From: Homalodisca vitripennis
Taxonomy: Eukaryota > Arthropoda > Insecta > Hemiptera > Cicadellidae
Direction of reading: 5' to 3'
DNA: 64,000 bases
Assembly (NCBI RefSeq): GCF_021130785.1
Contig: NC_060215.1
Coordinates: 68,142,501 to 68,206,500 of the forward strand
Shown: positions 1 to 9,743 of the stretch, in pieces
Layout of the letters: each line of letters opens with the position of its first letter
Position numbering within the stretch: the first letter of the stretch is position 1
Translations under genes and position numbers: made by a program
The notes under the pieces: generated by a model
Told to the model about the DNA's origin: nothing
What the model saw: the letters and a program-made list of their open reading frames with translations, nothing else
Databases searched by the model: none

Positions 1-254
1 ATGTCATCTCTGAAACTCTTTTCAAGTCGTTCAATGGTCCAGTAACCGCATTGAAGTATCAGTGGTTTCGGAATGAAATGTATTTCCAAGTCCCAAAAAT
101 AGACTTTTGCATGTTGCAACAAGTTGTATACGTTGTTCTCAGAGTAAAATCCAACAAGAGCCATATAATACTCTGCGTTTGAATCCAAGTGGATGGGGTG
201 TTCTAGATGGAGAGTCAGTACAGACTCAGTTCCAGTTACTTTGAGTAATGGCAT
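1..254 (-). CDS. Polinton virion protein (minor capsid/penton-like), N-terminus only
   Basis: An ATG at 252-254 opens a frame of 84 codons without a stop down to the left edge of the window, so the gene is cut off. The N-terminus starts MPLLKVTGTESVLTL and includes the block EYYMALVGFYSENNVYNL followed by an aromatic stretch and GYWTIERLEKS. The pattern of a strand-forming start, a sentence like 'ALVGFYS..N.YN' and then 'G.YTIE.L' resembles the N-terminal part of capsid-associated proteins I know from insect and nematode Polintons. It is the most distal gene of the minus-strand series, 147 bp after the protease stop. Assignment to penton rather than another minor capsid protein is inference. 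Confidence 0.6.
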   Translation of the reverse strand, partial: MPLLKVTGTESVLTLHLEHPIHLDSNAEYYMALVGFYSENNVYNLLQHAKVYFWDLEIHFIPKPLILQCGYWTIERLEKSFRDD

Positions 255-400
255 GGTTGTAGTTTTTATATACTTATAATTCTATACAAGTTTTAGATAA
301 AGTTACTTCCATCATGGAAGTCTTCAAAACCTCTTTCCATATATTTTTTATTTAGTTGTTGAATTTTTTTGCATGATGTATATCTTGCCTTCTAATTCAC

Positions 401-820
401 TCAATTGAACTTTGACTTATTGTTTCTTATATTACGAAGAATATGTTCCCAGTCCTCACCAGCTGAATCTCGTCGTAGAACTTCCAGGCACAGATGTCCA
501 CAGATAGGAGGATCATCAAACCCCTGAATACGCTCTGAGTTATAAACCAACCCTTTTGGTCCCAAGTACCTGACTACTTCTATTGGAGGATTGACATCGC
601 CATATGAATCAAAATAGAATTTCTTTTCACCACGTTTCACATAACATGTCCAGTGAGTACCACCAGATGAAAGGTCACCAAGATTTACAATACCACGTTC
701 AATATTTGTAGGTTTGTCTGGAAGTAACTGTCGCATGAAAACACCTCTAAACTCATTAATGTTTAATATACCTGCTAATTTTTCTATTTCACCAAGAGAC
801 AGCGGGAAGATCTCTTTTTT
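401..820 (-). CDS. adenain-like (Ulp1 fold) cysteine protease
   Basis: This is the maturation protease of Polinton/adenovirus type, expected to cleave virion precursors. Seen: the His block GGTHWTCYVK, the acidic block FYFDSYGD and the Cys block PPICGHLCLEVL, in the order H-D-C of the adenain family. The first ATG in frame is at 734-736, which would give 111 residues, but homology-like sequence (LGEIEKLAG, then NEFRGVFMR) continues upstream to 820, where an in-frame stop closes it. No ATG lies in that upstream part. The frame overlaps the 3' end of the pX-like gene by about 37 nt. Either the original start has been lost, initiation uses a non-ATG codon or frameshifting, or the short form from 736 is made, which would lack the conserved N-terminal helix. 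Confidence 0.8.
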   Translation of the reverse strand, partial: KKEIFPLSLGEIEKLAGILNINEFRGVFMRQLLPDKPTNIERGIVNLGDLSSGGTHWTCYVKRGEKKFYFDSYGDVNPPIEVVRYLGPKGLVYNSERIQGFDDPPICGHLCLEVLRRDSAGEDWEHILRNIRNNKSKFN

Positions 821-1293
821 TTATTCACAGACAACAATGCATCAAGCTTCCGACCAATACGTCGTTTCAACCCTCTACCCGTAGGGTCTTTTTCAATAAT
901 GGTGTCTAACTCCTCATCGACTAAACTCTTTAACCAAGGTATAAATTTTTCTCTCAGTAAAGGAGCCACCTTTCTTTTTATTAATGGATAGATGAAGCGT
1001 TTACCTCCAGGAACTGACGAATCCACCATTTCCAAAATTTCCTTCAAAAACCCTCTTTGTTTATTAGATACGAGTTGGTTGTAACTTAGAAGCAATTGTA
1101 AACCTTTTTTGTTCTTAACAGTTCTAGAAACGGCTTTGTGTTGCTCTCCAGAAAGAAGTATACGATCACTTCCATGAGACAGCTGTTCATTAGATAATCT
1201 GATTACTGTAGGTTTCCGTCTTTTGTACGCTGTACGAAGCTTACGTTTTTGAGCTTCGGATAGCCGAACTGTATAATTATGCTGACTTTCCAT
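784..1293 (-). CDS. basic pX-like core protein of Polinton
   Basis: About 169 residues and strongly basic. The start chosen is the ATG at 1291-1293 (MESQHNYTVRLSEAQKRKL), because this is how Polinton proteins of this family begin: YTV-LSE-QK-KL followed by a helix-rich basic region with QL and KGL-L-LS--QL blocks. An ATG at 1335 in the same frame would add 14 residues without family character. The C-terminal half is rich in Lys/Arg and ends in KKKRSSRC. By analogy with adenovirus pX/protein VII-like basic proteins it may condense DNA in the virion or interact with membranes; this is inference. It sits between the capsid gene (1431-2684) and the protease. Confidence 0.6.
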   Translation of the reverse strand: MESQHNYTVRLSEAQKRKLRTAYKRRKPTVIRLSNEQLSHGSDRILLSGEQHKAVSRTVKNKKGLQLLLSYNQLVSNKQRGFLKEILEMVDSSVPGGKRFIYPLIKRKVAPLLREKFIPWLKSLVDEELDTIIEKDPTGRGLKRRIGRKLDALLSVNKKKRSSRCLLVK

Positions 1294-1430
1294 TCTATAC
1301 GCTTTCTTATATACAAAACACTGACATGAAAACAATAATTGCCCCTACTAATGAAAAAAATAAATCATTTTTATTTTACTTTTTTTGTTATTTTTTGTTA
1401 TTTTTGTTTGTTTGTTTTTTTTATTTGTTT

Positions 1431-2684
1431 TTACAGGAATTTGATTATGTTTCGAGTAATGTCATATGAGAAATGTGCCTCAGATACAACGACAACATAT
1501 GCTGTGGTGCCGCTGCTCCCTTGTGGAGATGCAATAGCTTTTACAAAATCTAATTCAATCTGAATGTCACTTCGAGATCTGTCTGTTGTTGGTTGATGTA
1601 GATGTGTGTCAATTACAACCAAAGGTGAGTTATCAATAAATTCTTTCAGGTTTACTAACACGTTATTGTCTCCGAAGTTTATTTTTCGGAACCCTAGGTA
1701 CTGATCGTACATGATCCTGTATATACCATTAGTAATATCAAAATTCTGCAATTCCTGAGGGTACCTTTCTCCATTAATTTTCACAGACACATTTTTGATG
1801 TTGCAGCTGTCAAATCTAATAGGATCTTTTGCCTGGGCGTTTGTTCTGTTTGTGTGAAGTGCGATTATAACAAATCTAGGATTGTACACATTTCTGTAAA
1901 CACTTGTAATATCGAAGCTGAACGATGAACCGAACACCCCTCTTTTGTCGATGCATTGCCATTGAAAGAAGGTGTGGACTAAAGCATCCTTGTCACTCAA
2001 ATGTTTCAAACCATCAATTAACTGGATTTTGGAAGTGCTGGTATAATCGACTATGGGGACTCGTAACACAAACGACTCTATCACAATTTTCCCATCGCCA
2101 GGATCCGTTGCTGTGGACCCTGCCCCTTTCCAGTGAAACAACGCATCATTATCTTCATTCCTAGTAAATGTGATTTCAAAACCTCCCTTGTACATCGGGT
2201 AACGTAGGTGGTCAAAGAACCCTAATCCTAAATGCCCAAGTGTACCGAGTGCCTCAAACTTCCCACCTCCTGTAAACGATGATGAGAAACCACTACTTGA
2301 GAGTGTTTGTTTTTCAGTGTTACTGTAACTAACAATCCCCTTTATAGTACTGGTGATGCCGGGGAGTTCTACTGTGTCGATCAATGTATTGTGTTTCCTC
2401 AGCTCTATTCTTGAAAACAAGAAGGCCGCGAAGTAGTTGTCTACCAGTTTGACGGTAGAGTTAGTTTGATAATCAGATCCATCAGATTTTTGCACATACT
2501 TTCCTTGAATGTGGTACATTATGCGTGAATCATAAAATGCGTCTGCATGATCCAGTTTGAATGTTGTATTGTTGTTGGGTGCATTGAAGTTGAGCTCTGA
2601 AACTGGCATTACAGTTCTATACTCACTTCTTGCTATACCGCTCGAAAATTCAATATACAGTTTCTCCATCACTGGTTTTACCAC
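1431..2684 (-). CDS. putative major capsid (hexon-like) protein
   Basis: 417 residues (411 if the second Met, MEKLYIEFSSG, is the start). The sequence is beta-rich with few charges in a row, with recurring aromatic/hydrophobic strands such as YFAAFLFSRIELRKHNTLID and GFEITFTRNEDN. The length and position, in the structural cluster between the PLA2 gene and the pX-like gene, fit the double jelly-roll major capsid protein of adintovirus-like Polintons (about 400-650 residues). I see no short diagnostic motif, so the call rests on size, composition and order. The frame is intact from start to stop. A structure prediction should show two upright jelly rolls if the call is right; otherwise it may be another virion protein. 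Confidence 0.55.
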   Translation of the reverse strand: MVKPVMEKLYIEFSSGIARSEYRTVMPVSELNFNAPNNNTTFKLDHADAFYDSRIMYHIQGKYVQKSDGSDYQTNSTVKLVDNYFAAFLFSRIELRKHNTLIDTVELPGITSTIKGIVSYSNTEKQTLSSSGFSSSFTGGGKFEALGTLGHLGLGFFDHLRYPMYKGGFEITFTRNEDNDALFHWKGAGSTATDPGDGKIVIESFVLRVPIVDYTSTSKIQLIDGLKHLSDKDALVHTFFQWQCIDKRGVFGSSFSFDITSVYRNVYNPRFVIIALHTNRTNAQAKDPIRFDSCNIKNVSVKINGERYPQELQNFDITNGIYRIMYDQYLGFRKINFGDNNVLVNLKEFIDNSPLVVIDTHLHQPTTDRSRSDIQIELDFVKAIASPQGSSGTTAYVVVVSEAHFSYDITRNIIKFL

Positions 2685-2817
2685 TGATCACCGTTCTAAT
2701 ATATCCTCTCTTATATATATAGGGTAAAAAATATTTGCTTTCATTGCTTTATATATCTGATGGGTAGATACATCCTGAAGTTCCTAACCCCATACCGAGT
2801 TTACGTTTCAACCACAT

Positions 2818-3387
2818 TCATCCTGTTGTTGCTAGGCCGACCATACGCTCATTCAAGTCAGCATCATCTGAGGTAACCCTCTCCCAAGCTTTCTTTTGAA
2901 ATATTTTGTCCGCCTTCCACCTGTCTTCTGTATTTTTATGATACCTATACCATATATCATGCTTCTTACAAGCTTCATCGAGGGGGTTAATTCCCTTATC
3001 TCCCCTAGCAAGTCTCTTGTTAAGCTGGGTGCCGGGCCCACAGTAGTTGTACGTATCAAGATTCCAGTTCTTGGGCGCATGTAACTCGAATGGTAACTTG
3101 TTAATGATGTCGTTCAAAAGCCCTTTACCTTCTATAACATGTTCAGGCAAAACAGGCAAACATCTGACTAGGTACTTCAACCCTTTAGGTGTAGCAATTA
3201 GGTCTTCCATTTCATCGTGAAGGAAATCAACCACAGACAGTTTTTCATTATGTAAGTTGTTGTTCCGAGCTTCTTCCTGAGCTTGAATGTAGTGTAACCT
3301 GTCAATAAGGTCTTTAAAGTTCTTTATGTACCTATATTCGACCGGACTTTCATTATAAACCTTTAACCCTGAACCAATTGTTGCCAC
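2818..3387 (-). CDS. virion protein with parvovirus-type phospholipase A2 domain
   Basis: 189 residues. The C-terminal half has the secreted/parvoviral PLA2 signature: Ca-binding loop YCGPGTQL, then NPLDEACKKHDIWYRYH with the catalytic His-Asp pair (HDxxY) and a downstream basic helix. Established knowledge: in parvovirus VP1 such a domain breaches endosomal membranes during entry, and similar domains are reported in adintoviruses. The N-terminal 90 residues (helical, with HDEMEDLIATPKGLKYLVR) are of unknown role. Its start overlaps the end of the DUF8207-like gene by 25 nt in another frame, which indicates tight coupling of these two genes. All key PLA2 residues are present and the frame is open. 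Confidence 0.85.
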   Translation of the reverse strand: MATIGSGLKVYNESPVEYRYIKNFKDLIDRLHYIQAQEEARNNNLHNEKLSVVDFLHDEMEDLIATPKGLKYLVRCLPVLPEHVIEGKGLLNDIINKLPFELHAPKNWNLDTYNYCGPGTQLNKRLARGDKGINPLDEACKKHDIWYRYHKNTEDRWKADKIFQKKAWERVTSDDADLNERMVGLATTG

Positions 3388-4217
3388 TTTAGTCCTTGAC
3401 TTGATTTGGGACGACTACTTTTGGGATTGTTTCTTTGGAAAAGCGAGTTTGTTCTCACCAATATGTCCTTGTAAGAGTTCCAGTCTTCATCGGTGTACAT
3501 ATCCTTCTCTACTATATTGTTTTTCGTCAACAATCTCCAAAGACCCTCAGTCCCTTTGTATTTCTTTTGAGAGCTGACTAATATAATGTCATCATAATCA
3601 AATGTAATCGGTTCGGAACCGATCATCGGCTGCTCTAGATGTTCATCGTACCAAATACCAAACTGTTTGTCGTTGGATTTTGGAAGGTATCGGGCTCCTA
3701 GAGAACCAAGTGTTACTACTTTAGAATCCATCAACTGTTTCATCGATTGCTCTTGAGGTTGTACTTCTGGCTCATCATCGTAATCTACATCCTCAAACGT
3801 TCGACGATCTGATGCTTGAGGCTGAAATCTTACCAACTGTTTCATACGGTTTTGACTACGTATCTTTTGTGTTTCCAATTCTCTATGTTGTTGTTCCCTA
3901 ATGGCTCTGGTGATTGGTTCGTACTTTTTCTCATTTTCACGAACATCTTCTAACTCTTTGAAATGGGTCTGAGCAAACTCACTTTGTAATTTCCGGTTTA
4001 ACTCATCCAACTTTCTAGCTTTAGAAACAGTGAGCGGCCGATCATGTGTTATTGATATGTTACGATTGGCAGACGTCTCATTAGCATTTGATGATATAGT
4101 ATTTTTGTTTGAGAAGTTTTTTAATTCATCCTGTTCAGCACGTTTGAACTTTGCAGCCAAGACACTCTGAATTTTTTCAAGTCGCCTTGCTTCTTTTGCA
4201 TCTAGTTTATTCGCCAT
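3363..4217 (-). CDS. DUF8207-like Polinton virion-associated protein
   Basis: 284 residues. The N-terminal 150 are charged, helical and likely coiled coil (RRLEKIQSVLAAKFKRAEQDE). The C-terminal part has the block FGIWYDEHL, then IGSEPITFDYDDIIL, then YKGTEGLWRLLTKNN and YTDEDWNSYKDIL, which I recognise as the domain (DUF8207) found in many insect Polinton proteins next to capsid genes. The function is unknown; the conserved position in the structural cluster suggests a minor capsid or internal virion component. The ATG at 4215-4217 lies at the edge of the 21-bp repeat array; the 3' end overlaps the PLA2 gene. Confidence 0.7.
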   Translation of the reverse strand: MANKLDAKEARRLEKIQSVLAAKFKRAEQDELKNFSNKNTISSNANETSANRNISITHDRPLTVSKARKLDELNRKLQSEFAQTHFKELEDVRENEKKYEPITRAIREQQHRELETQKIRSQNRMKQLVRFQPQASDRRTFEDVDYDDEPEVQPQEQSMKQLMDSKVVTLGSLGARYLPKSNDKQFGIWYDEHLEQPMIGSEPITFDYDDIILVSSQKKYKGTEGLWRLLTKNNIVEKDMYTDEDWNSYKDILVRTNSLFQRNNPKSSRPKSSQGLKWQQLVQG

Positions 4218-4479
4218 GTTGTATACATATAGTAATAGATACAGAGTTATTCTTCAAATCCTTCAAGTCACGTTTACATTGGAACGTCAAATCACGTTTA
4301 TAAAACGTCAAATTACGTTTAGAGAACGTCAAATTACGTTTACAGAACGTCAAATTACGTTTACAGAACGTCAAATTACGTTTAGATAAAGTCAAATTAC
4401 GTTTAGAGAACGTCAAATTACGTTTAGAGAACGTCAAATTACGTTTAGAGATCGTCAAATTACGTTTAGAGAACGTCAA
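4207..4479 (-). other. open frame through the 21-bp repeats (probably not a gene)
   Basis: Because the repeat unit is 21 bp, the array stays open in one minus-strand frame and would encode about nine heptapeptides of the type NLTFSKR, 90 residues in all, overlapping the start of the next gene by 11 nt. An open frame is expected by chance for any stop-free unit with a length divisible by three. I see no independent sign of translation, so it is listed only because its location directly ahead of the virion-protein genes is suggestive. Confidence 0.2.
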
Positions 4480-4520
4480 ATTACGTTTATACTGGAACGT
4501 GAAATCACGTTTGATGTAAC
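4258..4520. repeat. 21-bp tandem repeat array with internal dyad
   Basis: About twelve copies of a 21-bp unit, + strand ACGTCAAATTACGTTTAGAG plus one base, with variation mainly in the last 7 bases (tagaga, tacaga, tagata). Each unit holds the inverted repeat AACGT-CAAATT-ACGTT, that is 5-bp arms around a 6-bp spacer. The outer copies are diverged (AAGTCACGTTTACATTGG on the left, AACGTGAAATCACGTTTGAT on the right). The array fills the gap between the ATPase gene and the DUF8207-like gene, the only long noncoding gap inside the cluster, so it may act as a promoter or enhancer for the virion genes or as a replication element; that is inference. Confidence 0.9.
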
Positions 4521-4584
4521 GTTGTACAACGAAGTATTACTCAACACTTAGTTTCCTTTTTAAATTGCACATGTATTTCCTTTT

Positions 4585-5214
4585 TTATGGTTTAGCTGTT
4601 GTATTAATAGATATGAATCCATGAGGTGTTTTCCAGCACTCAAAACAGAGAGCCTCAAATTGGTTGAAAATCATGTCAGAACCTACAAAGTCCTGGAACA
4701 CTCTCTTTGTATAGTACTTGTTCATTGTAAACAGACACAACAGATTAACATTGTTTCGTATGACCTGCATATCAACCCGACCATAGCTCTGACTCAGGTA
4801 GACACAAGAAATCCCTTTACGACGTCCTCTAATGAAATAGTCTTTGATTTTAGTTTGCTCTTCTAGGAGGCAGTCATCGAATACCACAAGTGAGTTTGGT
4901 TTGCAGTCATCGATAGAAATGAGATCTTGACAGGACGAATAGAAAAACGCTACGTGTCTTCTAAGGTTTTTTTCTAATCTACTGTATTGTTCACGCAGAT
5001 CTATATATGCAGGTTGTTCTATTGAACGACTAAACACGTATAGATTCTTGAACGGAACTCCATCTTTGTTGTAAATGAAATTCAATAACAAGTTCGTTTT
5101 ACCACTCCCAGACGGTCCTGCAATAAGACACCATAACGGTCTAGGTAAAAATTGGTCTTCGAATTTCTCCCTGCAATACACTTGAATTTCCATAGTATGT
5201 TCTCTTACATACAT
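4585..5214 (-). CDS. A32/FtsK-HerA-type packaging ATPase
   Basis: 209 residues, a usual length for Polinton packaging ATPases. Walker A GPSGSGKTNLLL lies near residue 33, Walker B NSLVVFDDCL near residue 107, and a polar sensor block CVYLSQSYGR near residue 138. This is the genome-packaging motor of the double jelly-roll virus lineage. The start may be the ATG at 5212-5214 (MYVREHTMEI) or the internal Met seven codons later, which matches the shorter start seen in relatives. The ATG is 7 bp after the stop of the polymerase gene (5222), consistent with a compact minus-strand gene series. The frame is intact. Confidence 0.88.
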   Translation of the reverse strand: MYVREHTMEIQVYCREKFEDQFLPRPLWCLIAGPSGSGKTNLLLNFIYNKDGVPFKNLYVFSRSIEQPAYIDLREQYSRLEKNLRRHVAFFYSSCQDLISIDDCKPNSLVVFDDCLLEEQTKIKDYFIRGRRKGISCVYLSQSYGRVDMQVIRNNVNLLCLFTMNKYYTKRVFQDFVGSDMIFNQFEALCFECWKTPHGFISINTTAKP

Positions 5215-5221
5215 TTACAAT

Positions 5222-7153
5222 TTAACAGTTTTCGTATATTCTATGATGACCCCATGCTAGGGTTCGGATATTGTCTTCGAGTACGAAACGCTTGTCGTCC
5301 TTTGATGAAAGTACCACTTTATGGTGTTCTACGCTGTAGAGATTGTGTGCTTGACTCCGAATTGTATTCATCGTTTTGTAGTGCTCGATGTTACTAAACA
5401 AACAGTCTTTATAGTTGCTAAAGGTAATTTCATTTTCAACTACAGCTTTTTTCACGCCCTTAGACCTCTTTATGAAATTGTTGTCTTCTATATTGCTCGC
5501 ATACATCTTGGATCGTAGTCCTACAAACTCTCGCATGATTCGACCATTAAGTTCATCTTTCATTTTACCCAGAACTTTTTTGTTTACGTGGGGAAGCCCA
5601 TATTGGTTGGGGTTGGGGTAGTCACTTGTATCAAATAATCCAATTAAATGTTTCATGTCTTCATAGAAGTTTTTCGTTTTGATGTCATATATCAGGGAAT
5701 CGGTATCGGTGTACACCATTTTTATGTTAGATCCATACTTCTCTTTCATTACATTGTAGTGGAAATCATACATCAGTGTCTTTGATATGTCTAGAATACT
5801 CATACCTACGTAAATAGGTTTATTTAACAAAAGTTTTTTCTTACTAAAATGTACAGCAACTAGGTTTTCTGTAAAGATGGTTCGACTCTTAAAGTTCGGT
5901 TTGCTAACCCATCTTTCCACTAATTTGGACTTAGTACCCAAACGAATGTCCACACGATTTCTCATATTTCCCATAGTTTTTCCAAAAACTGAGTTGTTCA
6001 TAAGTTTGAAAAAGTCTTTCTCAAAATCATTTTTCGCCTTTGTACGCTCCATGGTATTCAGATTAATGTACGGCTGCAACCAATTGCTTTGACTGAAACT
6101 AAGAACTCTATGAACATGTTTTAGTTTCATACCCAGACTCAAATAAAGCTTTAAATTTTTGTAGTGTACGACATACTTTTCTTTGCTGTAGAGAGTTGTC
6201 AGAAGCTTTGCCATTTTCGATCCTGATGGGACTCTACGTTCTGGAGCGAGAGGTAGATCAGAGTGTACGTCGTGTAGTTCTTCAGGATATTCCAAATCAA
6301 CTTCTAATATGTAGCCTGTGGGTGAATCGTCACTAACTTTCATTACATCGATGTCTGTACTGCTCCACTGAAAGTTTGCATATGGTAGTTTTACAGACAT
6401 TGCCCACCCATACAGGTTGTTTGCATCCAAGTACATGAGGTAATTGTTTGGTTTCGATTTGTCGTAGTCTTTCATGTAGGGATTGTTTGCCTTCGCATAT
6501 CGATGAGAACACTGTGAAATACCACCACGAATACCCTTTTCAACCATGAGTACCATATCGATGTCAGTCAATAGGGACAGTTCGACTTTTGTAATTTTTA
6601 GCATTGCGTTCCAAGCCAACCCAGGTGCTGTGAAATACCATGCAGGATCTAATTTGTATGTATTGAGACATACATCCCTGAAGTTTTCCATAACATCTGC
6701 AAGCAGCAAGACATCGGTTTCGTTATATAGCATTGTATATTCTTTCATGTTCTGAATGTTAAAGGCGGTCCATACATCGCACGCATGTTTGTAATCTTCA
6801 TTTGTTATGTGTTGTTTATTCAGTCTATTGTAAAATTCTTCTTGACTAGGTAGTGCTGTTTCACTATATTTTTCTATACTGTCCATGTAGTCGTAAGGAT
6901 ACACTCCTTTTCGTAGCAATAAATTGAGGTCCTTACCATTGTAATATGTTGAGATGTGTTTGAATTGAGATCTAGTCAGATTCTTTGCCAACCTATCGAG
7001 ACTTTGTGACATGAACTTGAATGAATCGATGAATCGTAGTTCAATTCCACCTTCCACACTGACCGTAAAGGAAATGTACCGCTCCTCGTTGTTGGGTATC
7101 AATGATATGCGATTTTGGAACTTACCAAACTCTTTAATGAATAGGTGTGTCAT
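5222..7153 (-). pseudogene. DNA polymerase B, C-terminal fragment (ExoIII, palm, fingers)
   Basis: 643 residues forming the main polymerase domain of a protein-primed family B enzyme of Polinton type. Visible: ExoIII-like YNETDVLLLADV, motif A YLDANNLYGWAM, motif B LMNNSVFGKTMGN, motif C MVYTDTDSLIYDI (catalytic Asp pair), and a KxY-like region further on. The listed Met at 7151-7153 is not a real start: the sequence continues the ExoII region of the fragment 7134-8270, from which it is separated by a frameshift inside the block HNLAGYD / LFIKEF. All palm catalytic residues are present, so damage is confined to the breaks. It overlaps the previous fragment by 20 nt. Confidence 0.88.
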
Positions 7154-8270
7154 AACCTGCTAAATTATGAATGAAAACAGGAATGAACCTAGATTTTTTG
7201 AAATTTATGTTACACTTGTTGTGAGCTGCTCCTCTAAACAAACCCGTCAAATGGTTATGGTCTCTAACACGATCATCACCAAGAAAATTTCCACAGATAT
7301 GACACGTAGTAGTAGATTCAAACATTTCCTGTTGCTCTTTTGTCATAAACTGCATGGGGACTATTGCTTCACTCTTGTAAAGTTCATTAATCCTTATCGA
7401 CTCCTCAATCAATGATTTTACAAATACATGTGCAGCATCGTCTCCAAAGTATTTAATCGGTGGTTTGGAAAAGCCGTCCTCTGACACCCCATACATACAG
7501 AAGGAAATGGCATTATGTTTCTGATATTTAATAGTGAACGACTGGTGATTACCATTACAATCCACTTTACATGGTTGACATGTTGAAATAGGTGCTAGAC
7601 AGCATTCAAAGTCTGCATAATACACAAAGGGCACTCTCATTGAGCAATTGAAATCTTTAAATCTAATTACAGTTCCTGGCTCTGGTAGTTCCAATTTCAC
7701 AGCATCATGTGTGTTACAGTCTTCTCTATGCTTGATAAGTAAATCCTCTCTCGTAAAGTGTTTCAAACACCTATTGCATATCCACATCTTATGTCCATTT
7801 CGTGAGATCTGTGAACTAACCAAACGGGACATATCTTTGATCCAGCAGTAGTGAGTGTTTGTTTTTTCTCTGATAAACAGTAGATTAACATGTTTTTCCA
7901 TCTCGTTATCAGTTATTCTCAGCGGGAATATATCGAACTTGTCATCATAAGCATAGACATTAACAGAAATTCCACTACGTCTTTCAAACTTTGCTATATC
8001 ATCAAGTTTCATGGGGCATTCGCAAGTTGCTAGTGCATGAAGCAGCTCTCGTTTGAAAGGTTCGTAATTGCTGATTCTTTCTGGATGAACCTTAACTGGA
8101 TGTAAAGCTGCCAGAATAGACCACATAAAACATTTCTGATCTTCGTTTTTTACATTAATAACAGCCTTTTTGGATTGAATCTGTTTTGGTAGAACCACAT
8201 AGCTGGATCCGACAAATGCACCTATCGGTTGACTCTGATCTCCAAGTCTTTCACACTTTTTAGTGACCAT
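7134..8270 (-). pseudogene. DNA polymerase B, middle fragment (zinc motifs and ExoI/ExoII)
   Basis: 378 residues. It starts in the SSYVVLPKQIQSKKAVINV block typical of the N-terminal region of Polinton polymerases, then LAALHPV. It has a Cys/His pair motif (CNRCLKHF...KHREDC), ExoI YYADFECC with the Asp-x-Glu pair, a treble-clef-like zinc motif CHICGNFL...RDHNHLTG with RGAAHNKCN as in endonuclease VII-like domains, and ExoII at its very end (HNLAGYD), where a frameshift throws the frame into a stop. The upstream end is a second frameshift against the fragment 8222-8446; the apparent Met at 8270 is not a family start. Confidence 0.85.
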
Positions 8271-8446
8271 TGAGAACCGTTTGCCTCAAACTCCTCCATC
8301 TCAACCAACATCTTAAGTTTTGCTGAGTTATAATAGTCAGACAGAGACGTTGTCGAGTAAAGAATTTCATTTTTTGTTTTAAAGTTCATGACTTGAGTCA
8401 CCTCCATATCGTTTATTATTTTCTTGAATTCAGCATGATATACCAT
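8222..8446 (-). pseudogene. DNA polymerase B, N-terminal fragment
   Basis: 74 residues from the ATG at 8444-8446 (MVYHAEFKKIINDME). It contains YNSAKLKMLVEMEEFEANGS and WSLKSVKDLEIRVN, a pattern that in related Polinton polymerases directly precedes the 'G-SY--LP' block, which here lies in the other frame of the fragment 7134-8270. The break lies around 8222-8236. The start is 7 bp downstream of the zinc-finger gene stop (8454), so polymerase and zinc-finger frames are adjacent, or were once joined. Confidence 0.7.
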
Positions 8447-8453
8447 GTTTACC

Positions 8454-9743
8454 TTAAGATTTTTTTTCTTTTACAGCTTCCTGAAGTTTTTCAACAACGA
8501 GTGGTTTGCATGTCTCAAGAAACATTTTTGGATCTTTGATCCCACGTTTGTTCATAATCACATTCGTTTTCAATCTTCCCGTGAATGCCGACTGGACATC
8601 TGATATTTCATCAAGTATTGTCTGTGACTCCTCTGGAGTACATACCGGAACCAGATGAGGTGTTGAAGGTGATTCTGTTTCAGACAGAAGCTGTCTCTCT
8701 TCCATGGTAGGGCTAATAGAATTCTCACTATTAATTGTACTAGTCTCACTAATAATCTTTTTCACACCTGTAGGAATCTTTTGTGGTCTAGTCGGTTTTC
8801 GGATCATCGCTTCAAGAGCTATGTCGTTTGTATTGACCTTCGGTACTTGTTTGACTTCCCTTGGTCGTTTTGGGTATTTCTTTACCAGCATGTTGATGTC
8901 TGGAGTAGGTGCCGGCAGTCTTGGTGTCAGTCTCGTAATGGGTAATATTTGACTCCTGTATCGAGGACCTTCATGAAGTGCTGACAAACGGATATGGCGT
9001 TTCGATTGTTTGTGACGGTTCCAGTTGGATGACTCTATTGGTGTTTTACAAATCCAACACATTTTACTTTTAGGAGCTGGTTTGATTTCCATCTTTTTCA
9101 GACGTTCGTTATATGTCATACCACGCTGGTTGTTGGCACATTTCTGAGATTTTTGGTGCCGAGCCATGTTGGAAACCGTTATTTCCTTACTGTATTTTGG
9201 ACATTGTTTCTTCTGGGGTTTTATTTGAGCACGTACATCGGTCGGACTAAGCACGTTGTATGTTGGACTCTCTGGGATATGTAGTGGTGAATTGTATACA
9301 GGACTATATGGTATATGCAGTGAATAGTCTGACTTATCCGGAACTTCAAATGGTGGTGGACCAAGTATTGATATAATTTTCGATGAATCGGGGTGTATCC
9401 TTTTTACTGGTGGTTCAAACTTTGGAGCGTCAGCTGTAGATGGACCAATTATAGTTCTAATTTTGGAATAGAAATCTGGAGTGTCTAACATAGACAAATC
9501 AAAATCAGCAATCGCGTCTTGTTCTTCAGGTCTGAGATTTGAATAGGACTCTGGCAACATAGACATATCAAAATCAGCAATCGTGTTTTGTTCTTCAGGT
9601 CTGAGATTTGAATAGGACTCTGGCCACATAGACATATCAAAATCAGCAATCACGTTCTGGAATTGATTGTCACTCACAGCCTCAGCGTAGTTTTCCAACA
9701 TAGACATATCAAAATCCAGAGTTTGTCTGTCTAACGTGGACAT
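8454..9743 (-). pseudogene. zinc-finger protein with repeated acidic peptide, C-terminal part
   Basis: 429 residues. The first 100 contain four repeats around FDMSM or FDLSM; two of them are a 69-bp DNA duplication (unit ESYSNLRPEEQ with IADFDMSM). A proline-rich middle follows, then two zinc-finger-like blocks: a decayed one, CPKYSKEITVSNMARHQKSQKC (second Cys replaced by Tyr), and CWICKTPIESSNWNRHKQSKRH. The C-terminal third has basic and Pro/Ser-rich tracts. No enzymatic motif. It overlaps the next upstream frame (9731-10027) by 13 nt, and repeat comparison indicates that both are one gene broken by a one-base shortfall in an A run (see findings). Role unknown; DNA or RNA binding is likely from the zinc fingers, and genes of this sort precede the polymerase in insect Polintons. 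Confidence 0.65.

Noticed and set aside
4258..4520. CRISPR-like array
   Set aside because: Units are contiguous, with no unique spacers, in a eukaryotic element.
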